DNA of 64,000 nucleotides from Coniochaeta sp. PMI_546. Taxonomy: Eukaryota; Ascomycota; Sordariomycetes; Coniochaetales; Coniochaetaceae. Positions 12,901-26,518 of the stretch are shown here, piece after piece; the first letter of the stretch is position 1, and each line of letters begins with the position of its first letter. The notes under the pieces were generated by a model. That model saw only the letters and a list, made by a program, of their open reading frames with translations, did no database searches and was not told the DNA's origin. The stretch is from the NCBI GenBank assembly GCA_021432605.1, contig MU271162.1:9721-73720 (forward strand). Reading direction: 5' to 3'. The translations under genes were made by a program, and so were the position numbers.

Positions 12901-15386
12901 CTTTTATCAATAGTTTTAAGTCGGTAAGGCTCGTCCTTTTTCTTTTAAGGCAATTATAATATATTAACGAGATTTAGCGAGATATAATTTCTTTATATTC
13001 CGTTATCTATTATTACCTAAATATTGTTTCTTTATATATCGACCGTAATTCGTAAATATTCAATTCTTACGGTCGTATATAAAGATCTCTTTATATTACG
13101 TCGATATAATCCTTTTATAATCGACGCTAATCGTTTTTTAACCGTTTTTCTAATTTTCGGAACGAAATACCGTAATATTCTAATTGATCTTAAGTTTTAA
13201 AAGAAGGTTTTAACGGTTTTCCGTAATCTTCTTTTTCTATTTCGGATTTTAGAACTTATAACTTCTTTAAACGTTTTTCTATCTAGATCTATTTCTAATC
13301 TATTTTTTTAATTCTTTCCCGTATTTATATATCGTAATCTCGGTAACGTATTAGAAACGTATTAGTTTATATACGGTAGGTTTATTAACGTATTTAAAAC
13401 GTCTCGGTCGACTCTTTTTTTTACGTCGTAACTTACGTTACGATTTCTAATACCGAATATCTTTATCGTTTTATCTTTCTTACCGAGCTTTCGGATAGAT
13501 AAGTAATTTGTAATTGGTTCTTATCCCCGATTCTCCGTCTAAATTCGGTCGTTATTAGGAATTTTTATCCCGTCTAGTTAAATTATAACTATATAGTTCC
13601 GGATAATATTAATAATAGGTATTACCCGTTCTTATATACCTCTTTATATCTTTCGATATCTTTTAGTCGGTAAGGATAAAGTATTAGCCTAGTTATTAAT
13701 ATCCGTACTAATATCTATTTATAACTTAGTTTTTCTTATATATACTAAGTATATCGGTAAAAAATATACGAATTCTACGAAATCTAATTATAATAGATCG
13801 AATTAATATATACCGATTCGTAATCTTTATATAAAGGTATTTATTCTTTTTCGATCTCGTCTTATTCTCGGTCTAATAAATTAATTAAATACGTTACGTT
13901 TATAATATCGTATCCTAATATTATTACTAGGTCGATTTCTTCTCCGGGTAATCCTAAAAGTACCTTATATTATTATTTTCTACGTATTATCGCGATAACG
14001 CGGGACCTATTATCTTTTATTATTACCTAAGCCTTATTTTTAGGGACTAGTTTCTAAGTCTTTTTAGATTAGCGATATTTATTAACGTAATATCCTTACT
14101 TCTTATAATTAAAATATTTACCTTTTTTCTTAAGTTAGTTTCGTTAAATAACATTTAGATTTATAGGTCCCGGATAAAAGTTTATAACCGTAGATCGTTT
14201 CTTCCCGGAATTCGTAGTTTCCTTTATCGTCTAAAAGGCTTTTCCCTTTCTTCTTTCGAATTTACGTTTATATAATCGATTATCAATCTTAATTACGGAT
14301 ACGATATATTTATATAAGGTATCCGGTCGATTTTCCTTATTAAATTTATCTTTAATGTTATCCCGTAATCTTCCGTAGAAATAAAAGAATAATATTTATT
14401 CCTTTAAATCGATTTAGCTATAATTCGTTTAAATTCTACCGTATATATTCTTACCGAACTTTTCTATCTTAAAGATAAAAGTTATCGTTCCGCCGATCTT
14501 TATTCGTTAAGATTTCCGAAAGTTTCTTTAAGTTTATCGAATAGTCGGTCGATATTAGAAAATATAACGCGGGTTTCCGGTTTCCGTCTTTCTATATTTG
14601 ATTAGTTTTATAAGAAATCTCGAAAGTTAGGTTCGAATTATTTTGCCGCTTTCTCTTTTAATAAATTTCTTATATAGATTACCTTCTCGTATTCCCAAAG
14701 GAAGGATACCGCGTATATTTTGAAATATACGTAAGCTTAGGTAATAAAGGCTTATAACCTTTTTTTATTTTTATCGTAAGGTTTAAAACGCGGAACTTTA
14801 ATCTTAGTTATAAAATCGACTTTAGGTCTTTTTTTAAGAGTAATAATTTCCGCTTGTAATTATACGATTATTACCATTAGATCGTTCGCTTAAGTTTAGG
14901 CCTAAACTTAGGTTATAAAGATTTGTTAAAGTTCGGGTATTCCGGGTATTATATTAGCTACTTAATATAAGGTTAACTTACCGAATAAGAATAATCAAAA
15001 TATAACGATTTAAGATAAGGTCTAAGATTAAAAGGTAAATTCTATTACTTAAAATAAGTAAGTTAAGGTATAACAAATAGTCTTTACTTTAGTATCGTTA
15101 AAATAAGTATCTTATTTAAATAATAACCTTAATTGAATATTTAGATTAATTATTAGGTAATCAAGAACTATTTATAACGGAATCTAAAAAGACTCTTTCT
15201 TATATATTCGAACGAATATAATAATAAACGTAATAGATAACTATCCCGTCTATCGTAATAAACGCGATCGATAACGATCCTATTTATCAATTACGTTACC
15301 CGGGGTTCCTAACTTATATAATACGATACGCCTTATATATCTTATTCCTTATCGATTAGCGGGGTATCTTCCGTAAATTTATAATA
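9924..15386 (-). mobile_element. Gy-alpha-3: Gypsy chromovirus lacking its 3' end
   Basis: Minus-strand element with 5' LTR at 15001-15386, gag and post-gag region at about 12880-14990, and pol at about 9924-13133. RT motif Y-F-D-N (from a Y-x-D-D box) is at about 12000-12040 and the integrase region at about 10330-10950. The stretch 10140-10330 is more diverged from Gy-alpha-5 than its surroundings. The chromodomain, antisense ORF and 3' LTR are missing: homology stops at 9923 beside the dispersed repeat. The frameshift heptamer is on the complement of 13133-13139 with stem arms 13120-13127 and 13098-13105 (one mismatch). Heavily RIPed. Confidence 0.86.
15001..15386 (-). repeat. 5' LTR of Gy-alpha-3 (386 bp)
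   Basis: Same length and end structure as 2121-2506, with which it shares its U3 type. The outer neighbour at 15387 is the 3' region of LINE-4, so this copy landed in a LINE. Confidence 0.85.
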
Positions 15387-16439
15387 CTAACTTTCGTAAG
15401 TCTTTAATAATAAAGATTTATTTTTCGTTACGTAATTAGCTTTCTTTCGTTATCTAAACGATCTAAATAATTAAAAAGTACTTCGATCCGTCCGCGCCGT
15501 TTTTCGTTCCGACCCCGTATTAATTACGGTTTTAGTTTAATAATACGTATCTCGTTACGTATACGTAAATTATTCGTTCTAATAAAATAATTCGTAATTC
15601 CGTTACCGGTCCGTTTTTTTTTCTTAATCGTAATTTTATCGTTCCGGTTTCGTTTCCCGTTCCGGTTATAAACGATCTTACCGTTTTTCGTAACGATATC
15701 GTTTTATTTCGTAACGTTATCGAAACGAATATTATATAAACTATTATTATTTGTATTAGTTTCGCCCGGCTTTATAATATTATCGACGCGAATATTATAT
15801 AAATTATTATTATTCGTACCGACCTTATTAAATTTCGTACCGAATTCGATTATTTTACCGTTTATATCCGTACCGATACCGAAACGATTTATATTTAGTT
15901 CGATATTTTAATAAATCGGTCGTATCCCGTTTTTATCGTCCCGGCCTCGTTCCGACCGTTAATTCCTACTAATATAACGACTTTATTCGTTTAAAAACGA
16001 TTTTCGGTATCGTTCGCGTCGGTATCGATCGTTTATCGAAAGATATTACGGTAACTTTTACTAGTATCGTTACGAAAAAGTCCGTTTTTAAAAAAACGAA
16101 ATAATTTCGTATAATAATTAGATTAAGTTCGTTCTAATATCGGTTCTTTTTCGGTTAGACTTTTTTATAATTTTATAAATCTTTAATAAAAACGGTTAAC
16201 CGTATCGTTATCTTTTCCTTTTCGTTTCGATATCGTATTTCTTTCGTATCGTTTATCTTTTTTCGTCCCCGCGGTTTCGGTTCTATATTCTTTTTTATTA
16301 AGATAGATTTAAATCGTATTCGTATTATTTTCGTTATAAAATCCCGTAATATCCGTCCGTTTTTGATTTATCGTTTTTACGTTCTTATTCCCCCGTTTTC
16401 TTCCCTCTCGCGTTTCCGTCGGCCTTTTTCGGCCTAAGT

Positions 16440-19400
16440 CTTTAATAACTTTTTAATAAAGTCGTAATATTAGATCTTCCTTAGGCTTAAAAACTATTTA
16501 ACGAACTAGGTAACGTTTTTCCTTCCTAAAACTCTTACTATGTCGTCGTAACTTAATCGTTTTTTTAATTAATATCTTTCGTTTTTTTATTTAAAGTAAA
16601 ACGTTACGATATATTTAATTATTTCTTACGCCTAACCGTATTCGTATTCCGAATTAACCCCCGGGATACGTTTTTCAAAAAAAAACGCGTTTAGGTTTAT
16701 ATAACCCGTCCGTATTTAGATTAATAATACGTTTTCCGTCTTCGTTAAACTATCGTATAAACGTAACGTATTTTCGGTAGGCTTTCTTTCCGCGTTCTCC
16801 CCGATATTACGGTAAGTCTTCGTCTTTCTCGTTTACCTTTCGAATACCTATCTCTCTTTCTAAGATTTAAGGATTCTCTCTTCCTTATATTAGGGATCTT
16901 ATAAATATTATTTTACCGTCTCGGTTATTTTCTTCTCGTATTTAATTAAAAGTCGGGCCGTATATATTTTATTTTTTTTTCCTTATCGGGGCCTCCTTAT
17001 CTTAACGAATAAGTTTTTCGCCTTATTATATTTATTTTTTAAGCCCCCGGCTAACCCGTTTACTTTATATTTGGTAACGAAAGAATATAATTTCGAATTT
17101 AGTTAGAAATCGATTAGGAAGACGAACGTTTCGGTTTCGAATATTACCGTTTTCGTAACGTTATACGCCCCGGTAACCGATTATAAGTATAACTTTTATA
17201 ACTTATATAAATCTTTATATAATAACGAAGACGGTCTTTTCGTTTTAATAACGGAATATTATATCGTCGATATATATCTGATTATAGAACGTATTACCGT
17301 TATATATACGGTTTTCGCTTTTAATAAGCTTAGGCCTTAAATCGAGGTTATAGATCTTTCGATTACTAGCTTTTAGGTTTCTATTTTTACGCGGAAGAAT
17401 TATAAATACGTATTACCTTTTAACCTTTAATCTAATATCGTTCTAAAAACCTTAACTTTTCGTCTAGATTTTATTACCTAATCGTTTAAATATAATTCGT
17501 TTTCAATTAGTTTTTACGTTTTCGTAAAATAGATAAGTTAATATTTCGATAGGTCGAACTTTATCTTAAATTTCTTCGCCTATCTCGTATACGTTACGTA
17601 TATTTTTCGGAATTGTTTCGTTATAGTTTCTTTATTCTATCTATACGAAATTAAGGTAATATCGTTAACAAAACCTCCGGACTTTATCCCGACGTATATT
17701 TAAAGGTTTTCGTATAATACCGACGAATAAAAGGTAAAAAGGATAAGGGATAATAATAATCTTTATAAGACCCCGGCCCGAATTCTAATCGGTTTAGATT
17801 CGGTATCGTCGAATCTAAACGTTATCGTTTTTTCTATTAGGAAACTTTTTATCTATACTTCGATTTATCTTAAAAAGCTTTTTTTATATAAGACGTTTAA
17901 AAGTCGTTAGTAGTTTACCTTATCAAATACCCCGGAAACGTTTAAAACTAAAAATAAAACCGTACCGTTCTCGGCTTAAACTATATAAACGAGATCTATT
18001 ATTTTCTAAAAAATTATCTCGTAAGACCGATTTCGTTTATTCTTTATCTATTCGTCAGGTAGAAATCCTTATTCTTCCGTTTCGTTTATTATTCGTCTAA
18101 CGATTATTACTTCGATTATTTTCCTTATCGTATTTAAAAACGCGATAGGTCGTTACGACCCCGTTACGTTTATCCGGTTTTTATCTTTTAGTAATACGAT
18201 TGTTTTCGCCTTTCTAAATTTCTTTAGGTAATATCTTAGTTTAAAGTTCGCGTTCGTTATACTTATAAACCGTTCCCGGAACGGTTTCCCTAAGACTTTT
18301 AATAATCTATTCGGGATCCCGTCTAAATTAAAGGTTTTTTATAATTTAGTTTTCCTTAAGGTTTATACGATATTTATTTCGTCGACGTTTTATTAGATCG
18401 ATAATTTCCCGCCTTAAGGGTAAGTTATAATCGGGTCTTTTCCGATATCGGAAAGGTTTATTTCCGATTCCGGGTAAAACCTTTGGCTTAAGACTTTTAT
18501 TTTTTCGTTAAAGGTTTTTACTTTCGTTTCGCTTTATTCCCTTTTTAAGGCTAAGATAAAGGCCGGGGTCGGTAGTTTGTAATTCTAAAATCGCGCTTAT
18601 TTCGTAATATTCTATAGTATCTTCCCTTTATTATCTTAGTTAAAATCGTAAAACGTTTTCCTAAACGCCGCCTTTTAGGTTTCCCGGATTAATCGTTTTT
18701 TCTTCGTTTCGGCTTTTCTTAATTATCTTTTCGACGTTTTTATCCGGACTTTCCGGTATCGGTTTATTAACCTCGCGGCCTTTATTACTATAACTATAAT
18801 CTCTAAGGATTATTATTCGTTTCGTAAGGGCCTTTTTTTCTTCGACGGTACGTACGTCTCGGTTATTCTTTATATTATAATTATAAGTTCGTTTATATAA
18901 CGGTTTAGTTCCGAAGTCCCCCGGAACGCGTTTAGGAAAGGGAACGATTTTATTAAATCTTTAGCTTTCTTTTAGTTGATTAGTTTCTAATTCCTTTTTC
19001 GGGCTTTCTATTCCCGTTCGGCTTTTCCGTTTATCTATACCTCTTACGGGAAATAATCGTTTCTTTTATATTCCGGCGTCCCTTTATATTTTACCTAGCT
19101 TCTTTCCGTAATTTAAACGAAGTCGAATATTATATCTTTTTCTCTTAGGTTAAAGAACGTACTTATCCCCAGCGGTATTAATAGTTTTAATTCCTATTAT
19201 TCTATTAATATTCGTAACTTAATCGTTCCGGCGTAATATATACTTCGTTTCGATATCTATTCGGGGGCGTAAAGATTAAAGTCCTTTATAATTAAAATCC
19301 GTTTTCGTAATTTTCTCGCCGCGAGGTCGTTTAAAGGTATTATTTAAATCGTATTTGATATATATAATAACGATAGTAAATATATTACGTAGATATCGGT

Positions 19401-19720
19401 TCTTTTTCTCGGCTTCGTTTTTATTACGACCTAATACTAATCCGGTACCGTTTCGGTATCCGTTACTTTTATTCCCGGTCTGATTAAGATTACCGTTTTC
19501 ATTTTTCTTTACTTTATCTATTAAACTACCTTATACCTAAAGTTCCGAAGATAGTTTAATCTTAAGACGTTCGGTCTTAAAAGTAGTTCGGTAATCGTTA
19601 TAATATCGTATTTCCTTCGTATATTATATAATTTTATATTACGTCGTATCTTTTATAAACGTTCTAATATAAGATCTTTAGTTTTCTTTTAACTATAATA
19701 TAAAGGTATCGGCTTCTTTC
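16440..19720 (-). pseudogene. LINE-4 ORF2: endonuclease and reverse transcriptase, mutated
   Basis: Reading leftwards, an APE-type endonuclease starts at about 19690 (L-K-I-L..NV motif) and includes a D-F-N-L..PE segment near 19270 and a ..KRND-(H/Y)-F-P segment near 19040. The reverse transcriptase follows; its F-A-D-D box reads F-V-N-D on the complement of about 17661-17690, two changes that would abolish catalysis. The C-terminal domain runs to about 16440. Many TAA/TAG codons occur at expected Gln/Trp positions. No RNase H motif was recognised. Confidence 0.78.
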
Positions 19721-19959
19721 TAAAGGCTATTCGGTATTATTAAGGTTTTGTTCCGGGGTAATATAAAATCGTTAAGTTAACGTTATAAAGATTCCCTAAT
19801 TAACGGTATTACCGTTTTAAAAGGTTTATTTACCCGTTTGAATATTTCGATAAGGCTTTTTCTAGCTTAATTTACGGTCTTTTTCTTCGGGTTTCTAATT
19901 AATATAAACCCTTCGTTATCGGTCTATTATCGTTCTTTTTACGTAACGCGGAACCTTAT

Positions 19960-21150
19960 TAGTTTATTAAAAAATACGTTTTTTATCGTTTTTACTTCCG
20001 TTTTAATTTTACGATAGTCGTACGATTATATAAGGTATCCGCCTCGATAATTTATATATTTCGGTTCGGTCTTCATAGTTTTTAATACGTATATTATTTC
20101 TTAATAACTTCCCTTTCCGTACTAACCGTAAGCGGCTTCGTTCCGATAAAACCGTACCTTATAACCGAACTGGTAATAGTTATAATAACGAATAATTTAT
20201 ACGTCTAGGGCGAACGGAAAATACGGGTAGTTCCCGTATTTCTAATATATTCCCATTTCGTAAAATATATTCGTTATCGTCCCGTTTTCGACGGTAATAA
20301 TAAACGTAATCTATAAAGTATCTTTCCGGGTTCGTTTCGTCGGTTAACGGGCGCCGGAGATTTTTACCGAATTCGTTTCTTTTAGTTTTCTAATTAGGTT
20401 TTCTTCCGTATTCTAAACGATCTTAACCGAAAAAAAGCCGTATACGATTAGAATATAAACGGCTTTCTATAATCGTTCCCGGACCGAAGATTATTATTAT
20501 CTATCCGTATATTATACCTATTTTTTTTTTTTTTTTTCGGTTTTAAAGGTTACCTTATAGTTTCCGTTTAGGAATCGGATCGCCGTTAATACGTCTATTA
20601 ATTTTTTTTTTTTTCGTTTATCTTAATAACGACGTTCCGGCTTTCGAACGTTATATTTTTAACCGGGTATACGATAATCGCGAATTTGTTATTCCCCGGT
20701 AATACGGCGATTCTAATTATCGTTACGGTTACGACTAACGCGTAAAACGCCGTCGGGGCGTTTACGTATCGGGTCGTCTTATTAACGGTAATTTTTACTT
20801 TAACCTCTTTAATTATATCGAATATCTTACGTATATCGGTCGAAATACGGTCGATATCGCGTTTCTTTCGCTTTATAATTTTAACGTTATCGAATAAAGT
20901 TTTTACCGTTATTATTAAGGCCTTTATTAAGTCTTTAAGACGAATATCGTTTTCGAATTCCTTACCCGCCGTAAATCGGGTATTTAATTCGATAAGTTCC
21001 GAATATAATTCGTTTTCGTCCCGGGGTTTTTATATCGCGGTAAACTATCTCGTCGGGCTCGTAAATACGTCGTCTAAGACGTATTTAGGTTTCCCCGAAT
21101 CGCCCCGTATTATCGATTTTTATTTACCGACCGTACCGCGATCGTATAAC
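19960..21150 (-). pseudogene. LINE-4 ORF1: gag-like protein with CCHC zinc knuckles, mutated
   Basis: The frame on the minus strand gives a charged, partly helical N-terminal part (for example LIKALIITVKTLFDNVK at about 20870-20950) and, near its C-terminus, up to three CCHC-type knuckles at about 20010-20205. There most Cys and His read as Tyr (Y-x2-Y-x4-Y-x4-Y spacing kept). Cys-to-Tyr and His-to-Tyr are what CpA/TpG mutation yields. Short poly-A/T runs (about 20520-20540 and 20600-20615) break the frame. It would be the RNA-binding protein of the LINE. Confidence 0.65.
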
Positions 21151-21170
21151 GATTACCATATAATCTTTAA

Positions 21171-21267
21171 ATAAAGTCGACCCGTTAAAATTGATTTTGA
21201 CCTTATTTTTCCGGTTTGAAAGCTTATTTATACGTTATATTAGTTTTGACGTATTTATAAGCTTTTT
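21171..21267. repeat. Short spacer with a 48-bp imperfect inverted repeat
   Basis: Positions 21220-21267 hold two 16-bp arms, AAGCTTATTTATACGT and ACGTATTTATAAGCTT, pairing at 14 of 16 positions around a 13-bp centre. Almost the same sequence stands at 62852-62900. The rest of this roughly 100-bp gap shows no gene. Origin unknown. Confidence 0.45.
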
Positions 21268-21636
21268 ATTTTGAATTTAATCCGATTATTAAACGAAATT
21301 ATTTCGTTTTTTTTTAAAAATAAGTTTTTTCGTACCGATATCGGTAAAAATCGTAACGATACCTACCGATAAACGATCGATACCGATATAAATAATACCG
21401 AAAGTCGTTTTTAAACGAACGAAATTATTATATTAGCGAAAATTAACGGTCGGAATAAAATCGAGACGATAAAAATAAAATATAAACGATTTATTAAAAT
21501 ATCGATTTAGTTATAAATCGTTTCGGTATCGGAATAAATAAATTTAATAATAATATGAAATTTATTAATATAAACGATATAATAATCGAATTCGATACGA
21601 AACCGGATAAAATCGGTATAAATAATAGTAATTTAC
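21268..21636 (+). mobile_element. LINE-5, left segment
   Basis: LINE 3'-region sequence equivalent to about 51770-52140 in LINE-7. It is broken at 21636 by LINE-6, whose 16-bp target duplication aataatagtaatttac lies at 21621-21636 and 24760-24775. The left border is where similarity begins; no outer duplication was found. Confidence 0.78.
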
Positions 21637-24600
21637 AAGCGGGCTAGCCGAAGGCTTAAGAAATAAATATAATAAGGCGAGAAACTTGTTCGTTAAAACG
21701 AAAAAGGCCCGGTAAGGTAAAAGAAGTAGGATATATACGGCCCGACCCCTAACTAAATACGAGAAAAAGGCGGCCGAAACGTTAGAATAATATCCGGAAA
21801 GCTTTTAATATAAAGAGAAGAGAATCTTCAAATCTTAAAAAGAAAGATAAAAGTTCGAAAAGCGAACGAGAAAAATAAGAACTTATTATAACGTTAAAGA
21901 AAACGGGGAAAAAGAACTTACCGAAAATACGTTACGTTTATACGATAGTTTAACGAAAACGGAAAGCGTATTATTAATCTAAATACGAACGGGTTATATA
22001 AACCTAAACGTATTTTTTTTCGAAAAACGTATCCCGGGAATTAACCCGGAATACGAATACGGGTAAACGTAAGAAATAGTTAAATATATCGTAATATTTT
22101 ATTTTAGACGGAAAAACGAAAGATTCTAATTAAAAAAACGATTAGGTTACGACGATATAACGAAAATATTAAGAAAAAAAAACGTCGTTTAGTTTATTAA
22201 GTAGTTTTTAAGTTTAGGGAAAATCTAATATTACGACCTTATTAAAAAGTTAATAAAAACTTAAGCCGAAAAAGGCCGAAAAAAACGTAAAAAACGTACG
22301 ACCGGAAAATAAAAATATAAAAACGGCGGATTGAAAACGGACGGATTATATAAAATAACGTAACGACGATAATATAAATACGATTTAAATTTATTCTAAT
22401 CCCGACGGGAAAAGATAGAAAACCGGGGCCGCGGGGATATAAAAAAATAAACGATATAAAAAAAATACGATATCGAAACGAAAGGGAAAAGATAATAATA
22501 TAGTTAACCGTTTTTCTTAAGGATTTATAAAATCGTAAAAAAGTCTAACCGAAAGAAAACCGATATTAGAACGAATTTAGATTAATTATTATACGAAATT
22601 ATTTTTTCTTAGGAACGGGTTTTTTCGTAATAATATCGGTAAAAACCGTTCCGATATCTTACGATAAACGATCGATACCGACGCGAATAATATTAAAAGT
22701 TATTTTTAAACGAACGATACCGTTACGTTATCGGGGATTAACGGTCGGAACGAAATCGGGACGATAAGAACGGGATACGATCGATTTATTAAAATATCGA
22801 ATTAAATACGAATCGTTTCGATATCGGTACGAATAAATCTAATATTTTTACGAAATTTAGTAATATAAATAACGAAATAATCGAATTCGGTATAAAATTT
22901 AATAAAGTCGGTACGAATAACGGTAATTTATATAATATTCGTATCGGTAATATTATAAAACTGGGCGAGGTTAATATATATAACGTTAGTTTACGTAATA
23001 TTCGTTTCGATAATATTATAAAACTAGGCGAAATCGTTACGAAAAACGGTAAGATCGTTTATAACCGGAACGGATAACAAAATTAGAACGATAGAATTAC
23101 GATTAGGAAAAAAAGATAGACCGGTAACGGAATTACGAATTATCTTACCGGAACGAATAATTTATATATATATAACGAGATACGTATTATAAAACTAAAA
23201 TTATAATTAATATAAAATCGGAACGAAAAACGTCGTAGATAAACCGATATACTTTTTAATTATTTAGATCATTAAAATAACGAAAAAAAGCCGATTACGT
23301 AATATAAAATAGGTTTTTATCGTCGGGAATTTACGAAAGTTAAACGAAATAAAAACGAAACCGGATAAAAAAAAGATTTACCGCGTTATATATAACGATC
23401 GAATATTTTATTTTAATAAACGTATAATAATCGTAACGAAAAAAAGTCGAATTTAAAGCGAATTAATAAAATATCGAACGAAATTATATTAAAAACGTAC
23501 CGATATATTAAAGTCCTAAATATATTTAAAACCGTTTTTAATATAAGATAAATAAAGATTATTAAAACGTCGGAACGAACTTAATACGGGAAATATTAAA
23601 GAAAAAAGAATTAATATATCGTCGTAACGAAATCGAAACGCGAATTTATTAATAAAAGTTATATAAAGAATTATAATTTTAAAACGAAACGGTTACGATT
23701 TTTAATAAAGTCGAAACGATAGAAATATAAAAATAGAAAACTATTAAAAAAAAGAAATTAATAGGTTACCGAAACGAAATCGAAACGGTAACGGTAAACT
23801 TTAGTAAAAATTAAAACGGAAAACGTAAATAAAATAATCGGCGGGGCTAGCCCGCGATTTAACCGGAAAACCGGGCGAAAACGAACCGAAATTATAAACC
23901 GAAATTATATAACGTAATTTTAAAAATTACGTAACGAAAATATATAAAAAGGTAAATAAATTATATATTAAATTAAAACGCGGAATTAAAAAAATATAGA
24001 TATTTAACTTATAAATACGTATAAGGTTTAGAATTATATAAAAACATAAGGAAAAGAAGATATATATACGAATAAAATTAGTTAGTAAAAAAGAAAAGAA
24101 AGAAAGAATTACGAAAGTTTAGACCTAATAATTAAATAGGTACGGGTTATCCGGGGAAAATACGTATTTTAACGCGATCTAACGCGTTTATTAACGCGAA
24201 AAAAAAACGAAAAAAACGTAAAAAAAAAGTTAATAAAAAACCGAAACGATAAGAAGGAAACCGACGCGAAACCGGAACGAAAATAAGAAATCGGCGCGAA
24301 ACCGATATAACGAATATTAATTAGAATATTTCCCTTTAAAACTAAACGTATTCGAACCGATACCGATTAAAAGTCGACCCGATAAAAAAAAGGACGGCGG
24401 AAAGATAGAAAAACGGAACGACGTCGTTACGAAAGAAAATATAGGAAACGAAATAAAAGAAAATATTATACGAAAACGAAACGAAAGGAAAACGATACCG
24501 AAATAGAAATTGCCGAACGTCCTTAGGAAATAGCCGAACCGGGGGCGGGGCGAGGCCGAAAGACCTAATTCTCTACTTACCGTAAATCGGGGGAAGATCC

Positions 24601-24759
24601 CGAATTAGGTATTTAACGATAAAGAGTTAGATTTAAATAAACGCCAAAGGTTTTTACCCGATTCGAAACGGTTTCGTTTCGAATACGGTTTCTTTTTGGA
24701 ACGAACGAAAATATATAATATAATCTTAATTACCGTTAACTAGTAATAATAATAATAAT
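21637..24759 (+). mobile_element. LINE-6: 5'-truncated LINE nested in LINE-5
   Basis: Begins in the ORF2 C-terminal region (equivalent to about 50850 of LINE-7), runs through the whole 3' region and ends in a (TAA)n tail at about 24741-24759. The 16-bp duplication of LINE-5 sequence on both sides proves insertion; its right copy merges with the TAA tail, leaving a few bases of ambiguity. The ORF3-like frame is kept at about 22868-23110. Confidence 0.9.
24661..24684 (+). other. LINE 3'-end hairpin (LINE-6 copy)
   Basis: Perfect 10-bp arms ATTCGAAACG and CGTTTCGAAT with a GTTT loop, about 57 nt before the TAA tail. This is the strongest version of the hairpin found in the LINE copies. Confidence 0.55.
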
Positions 24760-24775
24760 AATAATAGTAATTTAC

Positions 24776-26518
24776 GTAATATTCGTATCGATAATATTAC
24801 GAAATAAAATAATTTCGGTATAAAAAATAATAAAATCGTTTATAATCGGAACGGGAAACGAAATTAAAATAATAAAATTACGATTAAAAAAAAAGACGAA
24901 CCGGTAACGGAATTACGAATTATTTTATCGGAACGAATAATTTATATATACGTAACGAAATACGTATTATTAAACTAAAACCGTAATTAATATAAAATCG
25001 GAACGAAAAACGATATAAATAAATCGATATATTTCTTAATTATCCGGATCGTTTAAATAACGAAAGAAAGCCGATTATTTAATAAAAAATAAATTTTTAT
25101 CGTTAAAGATTTACGAAAATTAAACGAAATCGAAACGAGGCCGGATAAAAAGAAAATCTACCGCGTTATATATAAAAATCGAATATTTTATCTTAATAAA
25201 TATATAACGGTCGTAATGAAAAGAAATCAAATTTAAAACGAATTAACGAGATATCGAACGAAAACGTTCTAAAGATACGCCGACGTACCGGGGTTTTAAA
25301 TATATTTTAAACCGTTTTTAAAATAAAATAAATAAAAATTATTAAAATATCGGGATAAACTTAATATAAGAAATATTAAAAAGAAAAGAAATTAATATAA
25401 CGTTACGACGATAACGAAACGTAAACTTATTAATAGAAATTATATAAAAAACTACGATTTTATAACGAAATAGATACGATATCTAATAAAATCGAAACGA
25501 TAAAAATATAAAGATAGGAAATTATAAGAAAAAAAAAAAGTTAATAAGTTATCGAAACGAAATCGAAACGGTTTCGTTAAACCCCGGTAAAAACTAAGAC
25601 GGAAAACGCAAATAAGGTAATCAGTAAAACCGGCTTATAATTTAACCAGAAATCCGAATGAAAACGAGCCGAAATTATAAACTGAAATTATATAATATAG
25701 CCTTAGAAATTATATAACGAAAACGCGAAAAAAAGTAAATAAATTACGTATTAAATTAAAACGTAAAATTAAAAAAACATAAATATTCAATTTATAAACG
25801 CGCGTAAGGTTTAGAATTACGTAAAAATATAAGGAAAGGAAAATATATATACGAATAGAATTAATTAATAAAAAGGAAAGGAAAGAAAGAATTACAAAGG
25901 TTTAAACTAAATAATTAGATAAGTATAAGCCGCCTAGAAAAGTATATATTTTAATACGATCTAACGTATTTTTTAACGTAAAAAAATACGAAAAAAGTAC
26001 GAAAGTAGAAAATCGGTACGAAATTAAAACGATAAAAAGAAACCGGTACGAAACCGGTACGAAACCGGTACGATAAATACCGGCTAATATATTTCCTTTA
26101 AAACTTAGGCGAATATAAATCAATACCGATTAGAAATCGACCCGATAGAAAGGAAGATAATAAAAAACTAAGGAAACGGAACGATAACGATATAAAAGAA
26201 AATAAAAAATACGAAATAAAGAAGATTATTATATATAAACGGGATGAAATAAAGACGACGTCATAATAAAAACGGCTAAACGTTTTTAGGAAATAGCCGG
26301 ACCGGAGGCGAAACGAGGCCGAAAAATTTAACTTTTTATTTACCGTAAATCGGGGGAAAATCCCGAATTAGGTATTCGACGAAGAATAATTAGATTTAGG
26401 TAGGTACTAAAGGTTTTTACCCGATTCGAAACGGCTTCGTTTAGAATATAATTTCCTTTCGGAACGAACGAAAGTATATAATATAGTTTTAGCTACCGTT
26501 TATTAGTAATAATAATAA
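24776..26518 (+). mobile_element. LINE-5, right segment with 3' tail
   Basis: Resumes LINE-5 exactly where LINE-6 interrupted it and ends in the tail TAGTAATAATAATAA at 26504-26518. The ORF3-like repeat region is one unit shorter here than in LINE-6 and LINE-7, so repeat number varies between copies. A small tandem of ACCGGTACGAA-like 11-mers occurs at about 26043-26075. Confidence 0.82.

Larger units (their letters stand above)
15387..21170 (-). mobile_element. LINE-4: most complete LINE copy (ORF1 + ORF2), 3' end cut off
   Basis: Minus strand. From right to left it holds a gag-like ORF1 with zinc knuckles, ORF2 with endonuclease and reverse transcriptase, and the first part of the 3' region, which stops at 15387 against the Gy-alpha-3 LTR. 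About 5.8 kb remain. Layout and motifs fit Tad/I-type fungal LINEs. The 5' border near 21170 is set only by where coding similarity fades. RIP is extensive, yet CpG-rich coding stretches remain readable. Confidence 0.85.
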
